7,226 bases of DNA, from NCBI GenBank assembly GCA_022759065.1, contig JAEMPZ010000178.1:1-7226 (forward strand), written 5' to 3'. A model generated the notes under the pieces. That model saw nothing but the letters and a program-made list of their open reading frames with translations, searched no databases and was not told the origin of the DNA. Position numbers and translations under genes: made by a program. This document shows, piece after piece, positions 1-5,478 of this stretch. How positions within the stretch are numbered: position 1 is the stretch's first letter; the number at the start of each line of letters is the position of its first letter. The DNA comes from Acidobacteriota bacterium (GTDB taxonomy: Bacteria > Acidobacteriota > UBA4820 > DSQY01).

Positions 1-1
1 T

Positions 2-132
2 CTTCATACTTCATACTTTTCCCCACTAACAGCCTGCCCTTAACGCCGACACGCCGACACACCGATACCGCATTTCTGCCACAGATGACACGGATGAACG
101 CGGATAGGAAAGTAAGGTGTCAGGAGTCAGGG
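2..132. repeat. Cluster of four different short-period tandem tracts upstream of rplY
   Basis: This gene-free stretch is a patchwork of unrelated short direct repeats. Bases 2-19 contain two and a half 7-nt units of CTTCATA. Bases 43-66 contain three 8-nt units (ACGCCGAC, ACGCCGAC, ACACCGAT). Bases 80-107 contain three degenerate units of about 9 nt (CACAGATGA, CACGGATGA, then CGCGGATAG after one extra A). Bases 119-132 contain two 7-nt units (GTCAGGA, GTCAGGG). The tracts do not resemble one another, have no constant spacers and open no convincing reading frame. From memory, sequences of these types recur in intergenic DNA of many environmental bacteria; their function is unknown to me. The units and periods are seen directly, while the statement about wide distribution is recollection. 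Confidence 0.7.
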
Positions 133-145
133 GTGCCCCAGCGCC

Positions 146-174
146 TTGAAATATGCGTTTTTTTCTGGTAATAT
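146..174 (+). promoter_or_regulatory. Sigma70-type promoter for rplY-pth
   Basis: A -35 element TTGAAA (146-151, five of six consensus bases) lies 17 nt from a -10 element TAATAT (169-174, four of six). The -10 is preceded by TGG at 166-168, which makes an extended -10 (TGn). The spacer is T-rich. Transcription would start near 180-182, giving a leader of about 114 nt before the rplY start at 295. This is the best promoter-like site in the window and it sits directly upstream of the first gene. Promoter activity is inferred from the sequence only. Confidence 0.6.
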
Positions 175-183
175 ACTGCATTT

Positions 184-212
184 GCGGGTGGTTTGTCGTC
201 CATGCCACCCGC
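184..212 (+). promoter_or_regulatory. Perfect 8-bp hairpin at the 5' end of the rplY leader
   Basis: GCGGGTGG (184-191) and CCACCCGC (205-212) are exact inverted complements around a 13-nt loop. The predicted transcription start is near 181, so the hairpin would occupy the extreme 5' end of the mRNA. It is followed by a smaller hairpin (CAATC 215-219 with GATTG 224-228, loop CCGC). A 5'-terminal hairpin could protect the transcript from decay or be part of a ribosomal-protein leader. E. coli L25 is known to repress its own translation, but no similarity to 5S rRNA loop E was established here. There is no U tract, so it is not an intrinsic terminator. Confidence 0.45.
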
Positions 213-235
213 CCCAATCCCGCGATTGAAACGGG
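212..235 (+). repeat. Left copy of a 24-nt inverted repeat flanking rplY-pth
   Basis: The first 15 bases (212-226, beginning CCCCAATCCCGCGAT) reappear exactly, in reverse complement, at 1710-1724 in the pth-pheS gap. Extending the comparison to 24 bases (212-235 against 1701-1724) gives 21 identities. Both copies lie in noncoding DNA, one before rplY and one after pth. They could be a dispersed element or two copies of a protein-binding site. No known element was recognised. Confidence 0.5.
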
Positions 236-294
236 AAACGGAAGGCAAACGAACAGCATCTCCCTTGCCGAGCTTGGGAGCCAAGGAGCGAGAA

Positions 295-1026
295 ATGGCC
301 GCGGAACTGATGGAAATCGAAGTCGAAAAACGGGAAACATTCGGCAAGAAGGCCAGGAAGGCCGCCGTTTCAAAGGGCATGATTCCGGGCGTGGTATACG
401 GCGAGGGTAAGGAGCCTGTTCCCATCACAGTGGATTCGAGGCGCATCATTCAGATTCTCAGGTCAGAGAAAGGAATGAACTCCCTGCTGCTTTTCTCGCT
501 GAAAGGGACGAAGTCCAAGCGCCACGTCATGATCAAGGACTTTCAGATAGACCCGGTCAGCAACACCTTGATACACGCCGACTTCAAGCGCATTGACGTT
601 GACAAGAAGGTTCGCGTCAGGGTGCCGATAGTCTGCGAGGGCGTTGCCTTTGGCGTAAAAAACCAGGGGGCAATCGTGGACATCATCCTCCGCGAAGTCG
701 AGGTTGAGTGTCTTCCCACGGAAGTGCCCGACAAGCTGCGCGTTGACCTGACTCCTCTCAAAATGGGCGAAAGCGTCAAGGTGAGCGAGTTGAAGGTGCC
801 TGAAACGATTCACATCCTGGCCGAGGACAAGAGCCAGCCGGTTGTCGTGGTGGCGGCGCCGAGGGTTGAAGCGGAGCCCGCTCCGGCAACCGAAGAGGCG
901 GCCAGCATCGAACCCGAGGTCATCGGCAAGGGCAAGAAGCCTGAAGAGGGCGAAGAGGGCGCCGGTGAAGAAGCCGCCGCCGACAAAAAGGACAAGCCCA
1001 AGGACAAGGCTGAAAAGAAGAAGTAA
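295..1026 (+). CDS. rplY: 50S ribosomal protein L25, long (Ctc/TL5) form
   Basis: L25 binds 5S rRNA in the central protuberance of the large ribosomal subunit; the long form is also called general stress protein Ctc. The 243-residue product has the family's N-terminal beta domain (about residues 6-97), with the signature ETFGKK (14-19) and GMIPGVVYG (28-36), then IKDFQIDP (80-87) and the HADFKRI stretch (94-100). The C-terminal TL5-type beta domain (about 100-186) includes LREVEVECLPTEVPD (132-146). A charged low-complexity tail (187-243) rich in Glu, Ala and Lys ends in three lysines, as is common in this family. The ATG at 295 is chosen because AAGGAG (283-288) stands 6 nt before it and L25 homologues begin shortly before this motif. 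An in-frame TTG at 193 would add 34 residues not typical of L25. pth follows 18 nt downstream, a common pairing. The family is certain. Confidence 0.97.
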   Translation: MAAELMEIEVEKRETFGKKARKAAVSKGMIPGVVYGEGKEPVPITVDSRRIIQILRSEKGMNSLLLFSLKGTKSKRHVMIKDFQIDPVSNTLIHADFKRIDVDKKVRVRVPIVCEGVAFGVKNQGAIVDIILREVEVECLPTEVPDKLRVDLTPLKMGESVKVSELKVPETIHILAEDKSQPVVVVAAPRVEAEPAPATEEAASIEPEVIGKGKKPEEGEEGAGEEAAADKKDKPKDKAEKKK

Positions 1027-1044
1027 GCTCGCCCCGGAGGAGCC

Positions 1045-1674
1045 ATGGAGGCCGAGTTCCTTTTCGTGGGGCTGGGCAATCCCGGTTCCGAATACGAAGG
1101 CAGCCCGCACAACGCGGGCTTCGAAGCGGCAAAAAAGCTGCGGGCCCTTTGCAGGGGCCCGCGTTTTTCTGTCAAGGGCAACGCGCTTATATCATCATGC
1201 CGCTGGCGGGGTAACAGCGTTCTCGCGGCAATGCCTGTGACTTATATGAACAAATCGGGAGAAGCTGTTGCCGCTCTGCTACAGCGATTGGACCTTCCGC
1301 CGGAGAGGTTGATCGTTTGTTACGACGATCTGGACCTTCCTTTTGGCGCCGTTCGCCTCAGGCCCCATGGGGGTGCTGGCGGGCATCATGGCATGGAGTC
1401 CATCTTGGAACGCCTGGGCACCGACCGCTTTCCGAGGATAAGAATCGGCGTAAAGGATGACGGGATTGATAAGGCCGGCGTGGTTGATTATCTGCTGGCG
1501 CCGCTTGGCAAAGAGAGCCGGCAACTTTTGGAGGAGGCCGCATTGTGCGCGGCAAAGGCAGCGCTAGACGCCGTTTCCCTTGGGTGGAACAAAGCAATGT
1601 CAGCGCATAACAGGTCGTTTCCTGACGACCCAGGCGGCCAGGGGAGCGAAGCCGAGTCCAAAACTCCGCGGTGA
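1045..1674 (+). CDS. pth: Peptidyl-tRNA hydrolase
   Basis: Pth cleaves the ester bond of peptidyl-tRNAs that drop off the ribosome, recycling tRNA in the cytoplasm. The 209-residue protein is of usual length and shows the family motifs: GLGNPG (9-14) with substrate-binding N12, HNAG with catalytic H22, TYMNKSG (66-72) with N69, and YDDLDLP (93-99) with D94, equivalent to E. coli D93. These are followed by the glycine-rich GGAGGHHG loop (109-116) and FPRIRIG (129-135). Two positions differ from the common pattern. The Asn equivalent to E. coli N114 is H115, and the Arg before the catalytic His is P21. The C-terminal tail (about 193-209) is short, polar and unlikely to be structured. GGAGGAG (1036-1042) precedes the ATG. 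The gene probably shares the rplY promoter. A terminator-like hairpin lies within codons 32-41 and is listed separately. Confidence 0.97.
   Translation: MEAEFLFVGLGNPGSEYEGSPHNAGFEAAKKLRALCRGPRFSVKGNALISSCRWRGNSVLAAMPVTYMNKSGEAVAALLQRLDLPPERLIVCYDDLDLPFGAVRLRPHGGAGGHHGMESILERLGTDRFPRIRIGVKDDGIDKAGVVDYLLAPLGKESRQLLEEAALCAAKAALDAVSLGWNKAMSAHNRSFPDDPGGQGSEAESKTPR
1131..1168. terminator. Bidirectional intrinsic-terminator-like hairpin inside pth
   Basis: Six A (1131-1136) are followed by GCGGGCCC (1140-1147), a 7-nt loop, the exact complement GGGCCCGC (1155-1162), one G and five T (1164-1168). An A tract, an 8-bp all-G:C stem and a T tract form the classic shape of an intrinsic terminator, readable on both strands. 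A second perfect hairpin lies just upstream (AGCCCGC 1102-1108 with GCGGGCT 1114-1120, loop ACAAC). Its arms could pair alternatively with the arms of the first. The whole structure lies in coding sequence for a poorly conserved part of Pth. Premature termination or attenuation is inferred from shape alone; a chance arrangement in G+C-rich coding DNA is possible. Confidence 0.4.
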
Positions 1675-1700
1675 GATTTGTGCCTCTCCGGCGATGTTGT

Positions 1701-1724
1701 CGCGCTTCCATCGCGGGATTGGGG
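1701..1724 (-). repeat. Right copy of the 24-nt inverted repeat, in the pth-pheS gap
   Basis: On the minus strand this segment matches the leader copy at 212-235 in 21 of 24 positions, with the first 15 identical. It lies 27 nt after the pth stop codon. It has no strong hairpin of its own and no T tract. The two copies bracket the rplY-pth pair in inverted orientation. Confidence 0.5.
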
Positions 1725-1734
1725 GTAATTAGGG

Positions 1735-1763
1735 TGGCAATTCGCGACAAATTCCTGTAGAAT
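1735..1763 (+). promoter_or_regulatory. Weak promoter candidate for pheS
   Basis: TAGAAT (1758-1763, five of six -10 bases) lies 17 nt after TGGCAA (1735-1740), which matches the -35 consensus at only three of six positions. A TG stands directly before the -10. The 168-nt gap between pth and pheS is the largest between genes in the window, so a promoter is expected here. Downstream, GGAGCA (1781-1786) can pair with TGCTCC (1804-1809) across a 17-nt loop. The support is modest, and transcription could also read through from rplY-pth. Confidence 0.3.
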
Positions 1764-1842
1764 CACCGTTATCGGCACTGGGAGCAGCCTTTTCGCGCGT
1801 GCTTGCTCCTTGTGACGCGACAAGAGGGGAGTGGCGGCTCGA

Positions 1843-2847
1843 ATGGAAAGCTTCGAGGCTCTTCGCGATGAATGGCTAAAGGCGCTTGACGAAGCTCAGA
1901 CCGAATCCGAGGTTCTTGAGCTCAAGGGGCGCTTTGTAGGCAAGAAGCGGGGCAAGATACAGGATCTGCTGATGCAGTTGAAGTCCGCGCCGCCCGAGGA
2001 AAGGCCGCTTCTTGGCCAGGCCGTCAACAAGCTGAAGGGTGATGCCGAGGCGGCGATCGAGGCGGCCCTAAAGCGGGTGCGCGCCAAGCGGACCCAGCTT
2101 GAACCAATTGACGTTACGCTTCCAGGCTTGCGGCCCAACGCTGGCCACCTTCACCCGATAACGAGGGTCCGCAGAGAAATAGAGGACATTTTTGTTTCAA
2201 TGGGCTACGCTGTCGCGATGGGCCCGGAAGTCGAGGACCCGTACCATAACTTCGAGGCTTTGAACACGCCAGCCGACCACCCCTCCAGGGACATTCAGGA
2301 CACTTTCTATCTTGAGGGCGGGCTCCTCCTTAGGACGCAGACCTCTCCAGTGCAGATCCGAACGATGGAGTCCAGGCGGCCGCCTATAAAAATCATCGCC
2401 CCGGGAAGAGTTTTCAGGAGAGATGACGATGTCAGCCATTCGCCGATGTTCTTTCAAGTCGAAGGGCTCGTCGTGGACCGCGGCATAACCATGAGCGACC
2501 TGAAGGGCACGCTGCTCCAGTTTTACCGTTCCCTGTTCCAGCGCGACGTGAACATACGGTTCAGGCCCTCCTATTTCCCCTTCACGGAGCCGTCGGCGGA
2601 GACCGATCTCTCCTGCGTGATCTGTTCAGGCGCCGGCTGCCCAGTATGCAAGCGCACGGGCTGGCTGGAAGTGGGTGGGTGCGGAATGGTTGACCCGGCG
2701 GTGTTTGCCTCGGTCGGGTATGACCCTGAAGAGTATTCGGGCTTTGCTTTTGGCCTCGGCATTGACCGGATGGCGATGCTGAAGTACGGCATTGACAACA
2801 TCAAATACTTTTACGAGAACGACTTAGCTTTCCTGGAGCAGTTCTAG
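1843..2847 (+). CDS. pheS: Phenylalanine--tRNA ligase alpha subunit
   Basis: This is the catalytic subunit of the alpha2-beta2 enzyme that charges tRNA-Phe in the cytoplasm. From the ATG at 1843 it has 334 residues, close to the usual length. Residues 1-90 form the N-terminal tRNA-contacting coiled coil (LKGRFVGKK at 27-35), followed by the class II aminoacyl-tRNA synthetase core. Visible elements are RTQTSPVQIRTM (164-175), motif 2 (FRRDDDVSHSPMFFQVEG, 191-208), FRPSYFPFTEPSAE (240-253) and motif 3 (YSGFAFGLGIDR, 298-309). The Ala of GFAFG, linked to Phe selectivity in E. coli, is kept. Four cysteines (C258, C261, C266, C269) form a CxxC...CxxC knuckle before GWLEV, which I recall in many bacterial PheS. 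The start is uncertain: GGGGAG (1826-1831) lies 11 nt before the ATG, whereas the alternative GTG at 1831, adding four residues, overlaps that element. Conserved His positions read Q166 and F204. Confidence 0.97.
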   Translation: MESFEALRDEWLKALDEAQTESEVLELKGRFVGKKRGKIQDLLMQLKSAPPEERPLLGQAVNKLKGDAEAAIEAALKRVRAKRTQLEPIDVTLPGLRPNAGHLHPITRVRREIEDIFVSMGYAVAMGPEVEDPYHNFEALNTPADHPSRDIQDTFYLEGGLLLRTQTSPVQIRTMESRRPPIKIIAPGRVFRRDDDVSHSPMFFQVEGLVVDRGITMSDLKGTLLQFYRSLFQRDVNIRFRPSYFPFTEPSAETDLSCVICSGAGCPVCKRTGWLEVGGCGMVDPAVFASVGYDPEEYSGFAFGLGIDRMAMLKYGIDNIKYFYENDLAFLEQF

Positions 2848-2848
2848 A

Positions 2849-4906
2849 ATGCGATTCCCGCTATCTTGGATAGGCCAATATGTTGACTTGCCGGCGGACG
2901 AAGCGGCCGCCGCCAGGCTTTTCACGCTCTCGGGCAGCGAGGTCGAGGGCATGGAGGCCGTGGAGGGCGAAACCGTATTTGAATTTGGCATTACGGTGAA
3001 CCGTCCCGACTGCATGAACGTCTACGGGCTCGCGCGCGAAGCCTCGGCGCTTCTCGAAAAGCCCCTGCGCGCGATCGAGGCCGGCTGCGCGGAAGATGTC
3101 GCTTCGGTTTCAAGCCTGACGAGCGTCACCGTCGAGGCCAAAGACCTTTGCCCCAGGTACAGGGCGCGGCTGGTCACCGGAGCGAGGGTTGGCCAAAGCC
3201 CGGCGTGGATGCAGAAAAGGCTCATTCAGTGCGGGCTCAGGCCCATAAACGCGGTGGTTGACGCGACGAACTACGTCCTTCTCGAAATGGGCCACCCGCT
3301 GCACGCCTTTGACCTCGCCGCGCTCAAAGAGCGCAGGATCGTGGTCCGCCGCGCCAGGGCCGGAGAGAAAATCACGACGCTTGACGGCTTTGAGCGCAAG
3401 CTGGGCCCTGAAATGCTTGTCATCGCTGATTCCGAGAAGGCGGCCGCGGTGGCCGGCGTCATGGGTGGCGCCAGCACCGGCGTTACGATGATGACCAGGG
3501 ACATCCTGCTCGAAGGGGCGGTCTTTGATCCGGTGAACATCAGGCGCACTTCAAAAGCGCTCGGAATGCACACCGACGCCTCTCACCGTTTTGAAAGGGG
3601 CGTTGATTTCAATGGCCCCGAGGCCGCGCTGGATCTGTGCGCCCGGCTGATCACCGAGACATGCGGCGGGAAAGTGGCCAAGGGGACGATTGACGAGATC
3701 TCGGCGCCCAAGCTGCCCGTGACCGTGGCCATGCGACTGGACAGCGTGCGGAAGCTGATCGGGCTTGAGATCCCGCCGGAAAAGTGCGCTTCTATTCTTG
3801 CGCGCCTGGGCTTTCAGATCAAAAAGCGCGGCGAACGGCAGTGGGACGTGACGGTTCCAAGCTGGCGCGTTGACATCTCCCGCGAAGTTGACCTCGTCGA
3901 AGAAATAGTCCGGGTTAACGGGCTTGATGATCTTCCGGCCACGCAGCCAAGAGTGGTTGACCCGGTTGGCGGGCGCCCCTCATCCATTAGGGCGCAGGAG
4001 TCGCTGCGCGACTCGTTCAGGGCGGCTGGCTTTACCGAGATCATCCAGATGAGCTTCGGTGATCCGGCGATGGAAAAGATCGTCGAGCCCAACGTTGAGC
4101 CGCTTCGGCTCGCCAATCCCATGGCGGAGACTTCGTCGGCGTTGCGCACCACGCTTTCGGCGGGGCTTTTGGCCACCGCCAGGAAGAATCGCGCGCGCGG
4201 GGCGAGGCGCATGGCGCTATTTGAAGTGGGCGACGTGTTTTTGCCCGCCACCGATGGCGGCGTTTCTGAAGAGCCCAGGGCGGCCCTTCTTTTCTTCGAG
4301 GACGATCCTGCAAGGCGCTGGGGAGCGCCCTCCGAGCGGGGGCTTTTGCACTTGAAGGGCGCCATCGAGGAGGCCTTTGGCCGTTTTGGCTGCCAGATTG
4401 AATTCGTGCCGGAGGAGAGCGTTCCCTTCGCGAAGGGCCACGCTCTCTCAATGCTTATGGAAGGTTCGCCCGTGGGGCGCCTGGGAACGGTTGATCCAGC
4501 GCTTCTGGAGGGGTTGCTGTTGCGCGGGAAGGCCCACGCGGCGGAGTTTTCCCTCAAAGGCATGGAGCGTTTCAGCGGGCGGCTTCAGTTCAAGCCGTTT
4601 TCAAAGTTCCCGGCCATCATCCGGGATTTCTCAATAATCGTCCCCACAGGCGTTACGTGGGAGACGATCAAGCGGACCGTGGAGGGCCTTTCATTGGCTC
4701 ATCTAGCCGCGGTCGAGCTGGTGGAAGTCTATCAAGGCGCCGAACTGCCGAAGGGCGCCAAGTCGTTCTCTTTTTCGCTGGTGTTCCAATCACTGGATCG
4801 CACTTTGGAGGAAAAGGACGTGTGCGACGTCCCTGCCACTGTGGAGAAGGCGCTCCGTGAAGCCGCGGGCGCAACCCTCCGTTCGGGAGAAAGCCATGCT
4901 GTTTGA
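2849..4906 (+). CDS. pheT: Phenylalanine--tRNA ligase beta subunit, compact form
   Basis: The beta subunit binds tRNA-Phe and hydrolyses mischarged Tyr-tRNA-Phe. The 685-residue product is about 100 shorter than the usual bacterial form of roughly 790-800. The N-terminus is typical up to SGSEVEG (28-34), then passes almost directly to ITVNRPDCMNVYGLARE (48-64). The EMAP-type tRNA_bind domain normally inserted between these motifs is absent. The remaining domains are present: B3/B4 editing domain (about 100-270, with GLRPINAVVDATNYV at 129-143 and PLHAFD at 150-155), B5 (about 290-368), the catalytic-like B6/B7 core (about 378-570, with ALFEVGDVF at 456-464) and the C-terminal FDX-ACB anticodon-binding domain (about 581-678, with FPAIIRDFS at 587-595). 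The ATG begins one base after the pheS stop, with GGAG at 2835-2838, so translation is probably coupled. The last 11 bases overlap zapB. The frame is intact, so the short form looks genuine. Confidence 0.97.
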   Translation: MRFPLSWIGQYVDLPADEAAAARLFTLSGSEVEGMEAVEGETVFEFGITVNRPDCMNVYGLAREASALLEKPLRAIEAGCAEDVASVSSLTSVTVEAKDLCPRYRARLVTGARVGQSPAWMQKRLIQCGLRPINAVVDATNYVLLEMGHPLHAFDLAALKERRIVVRRARAGEKITTLDGFERKLGPEMLVIADSEKAAAVAGVMGGASTGVTMMTRDILLEGAVFDPVNIRRTSKALGMHTDASHRFERGVDFNGPEAALDLCARLITETCGGKVAKGTIDEISAPKLPVTVAMRLDSVRKLIGLEIPPEKCASILARLGFQIKKRGERQWDVTVPSWRVDISREVDLVEEIVRVNGLDDLPATQPRVVDPVGGRPSSIRAQESLRDSFRAAGFTEIIQMSFGDPAMEKIVEPNVEPLRLANPMAETSSALRTTLSAGLLATARKNRARGARRMALFEVGDVFLPATDGGVSEEPRAALLFFEDDPARRWGAPSERGLLHLKGAIEEAFGRFGCQIEFVPEESVPFAKGHALSMLMEGSPVGRLGTVDPALLEGLLLRGKAHAAEFSLKGMERFSGRLQFKPFSKFPAIIRDFSIIVPTGVTWETIKRTVEGLSLAHLAAVELVEVYQGAELPKGAKSFSFSLVFQSLDRTLEEKDVCDVPATVEKALREAAGATLRSGESHAV

Positions 4907-5141
4907 TGACGAAAAGAAACCGTCTGACCTGTTTGCCAAGCTTCGCCAGAAGATTCAGGAAGTGTCCGAGATAGTTCGCTCTCTTCGCGAGGAGAACGCC
5001 GCGCTCAAAAAGGAGTTGGAAGCGTGCAATCAGGAGAGCGCCAAGATCAAGAGCAAAATCGCCTTCTACGAGGGCGAGCGGCAGCAGTTGGAAGGCGTGG
5101 TCGAAGAGCTTTTGCGCGATTTTGAAAAGGTGGCTCAATGA
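4896..5141 (+). CDS. zapB: ZapB-like coiled-coil cell division protein
   Basis: An 81-residue, highly charged protein that is almost wholly heptad-like from about residue 13 to 79 (LRQKIQEVSEIV, LREENAALKKEL, then LEGVVEELL near the end). Length, layout and sequence resemble E. coli ZapB, a coiled coil that joins Z-ring-bound ZapA to the division machinery. Coiled coils look alike, so the name leans on context: it lies directly upstream of zapA and overlaps it by 4 nt (ATGA). The ATG at 4896 is chosen because GGGAG (4885-4889) lies 6 nt before it. An in-frame GTG at 4857 would add 13 residues and deepen the overlap with pheT. From the ATG the overlap with pheT is 11 nt, implying coupled translation. 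No signal peptide or membrane segment is visible. It could instead be an unrelated structural coiled coil. Confidence 0.75.
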   Translation: MLFDDEKKPSDLFAKLRQKIQEVSEIVRSLREENAALKKELEACNQESAKIKSKIAFYEGERQQLEGVVEELLRDFEKVAQ

Positions 5142-5431
5142 CGTCACGCGGGGACCATCTTCTGGAGCTTGTCATCCTTGGCCAGACTTATCAGGTCAGG
5201 GTCAAGGGCTCCGAAGCCTGGGCAAAAAAAGTTGGCACTCTGGTTGATGAGACTATGAGAGAAATCCAGAAGGGGACGCGCCTTTCAGACACGACCAAGA
5301 TAGCCATCCTGGCGGCGCTCAACCTGGCGGACCGCATGCTGGTGCTTCAAGAGCGCCAGAAATCCTTGGAGGCCGAGCTGGAGGAGGTTTCCTCCGACGT
5401 GGCCAAGGTCATCAAGGAGGCCGCGGTCTAA
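5138..5431 (+). CDS. zapA: Cell division protein ZapA
   Basis: ZapA is a small cytoplasmic protein that binds FtsZ and promotes bundling of filaments in the Z-ring. The 97-residue product shows the family's pattern. An N-terminal beta region with the G-x-x-Y element (VILGQTYQVRV, 12-22) is followed by the helix holding VDETM (37-41) and the hallmark TTKIAILAALNLAD (52-65). A C-terminal coiled coil of about 30 residues (LQERQKSLEAELEEV, 70-84) mediates oligomerisation in known ZapA. Its ATG overlaps the zapB stop as ATGA. AAAAGG (about 5126-5131) provides a plausible ribosome site. ZapA genes after pheT are known in other bacteria, such as Bacillus. The family call is firm. Confidence 0.93.
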   Translation: MTSRGDHLLELVILGQTYQVRVKGSEAWAKKVGTLVDETMREIQKGTRLSDTTKIAILAALNLADRMLVLQERQKSLEAELEEVSSDVAKVIKEAAV

Positions 5432-5467
5432 GCTGCCAAGCCCGGGCGGTCCCCGCTTTGAATATGC

Positions 5468-5472
5468 GGAGG
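5468..5472 (+). promoter_or_regulatory. Ribosome binding site deciding the rny start
   Basis: GGAGG lies 6 nt before an in-frame GTG at 5479. The upstream in-frame candidates, TTG at 5458 and ATG at 5464, have no purine-rich element before them; their upstream sequence is C-rich. Starting at the GTG also places the hydrophobic anchor at the extreme N-terminus, as is usual in RNase Y. The GTG is therefore preferred. Confidence 0.65.
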
Positions 5473-5478
5473 CATCCC

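Noticed and set aside
43..107. CRISPR-like array in the left flank.
   Set aside because: The units are 8-9 nt, directly abutting, without spacers of constant length, and there are no cas genes.
193..294. A longer rplY starting at TTG 193 (or ATG 202).
   Set aside because: The extra residues have no counterpart in L25, overlap a hairpin and inverted repeat, and lack a ribosome site, while ATG 295 has AAGGAG at ideal spacing.
1731..1748. AGGGTGGCA followed by TTCGCG, resembling the T-box riboswitch core (AGGGTGGNACCGCG) upstream of pheS.
   Set aside because: The ACC part of the core is missing, and the variable base is C rather than the U expected for tRNA-Phe. Only about 56 nt separate it from the end of pth, too little for Stem I with a specifier loop, and no terminator with a T tract follows.
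3814..4563. A 249-codon minus-strand frame opposite pheT.
   Set aside because: Low-complexity Ser/Arg/Pro-rich translation with no domain, fully within a confident gene.
5432..5478. Possible 6S RNA (ssrS) after zapA, as in gamma-proteobacteria.
   Set aside because: The gap is only 47 nt, far too short for 6S RNA, and shows no long stem.
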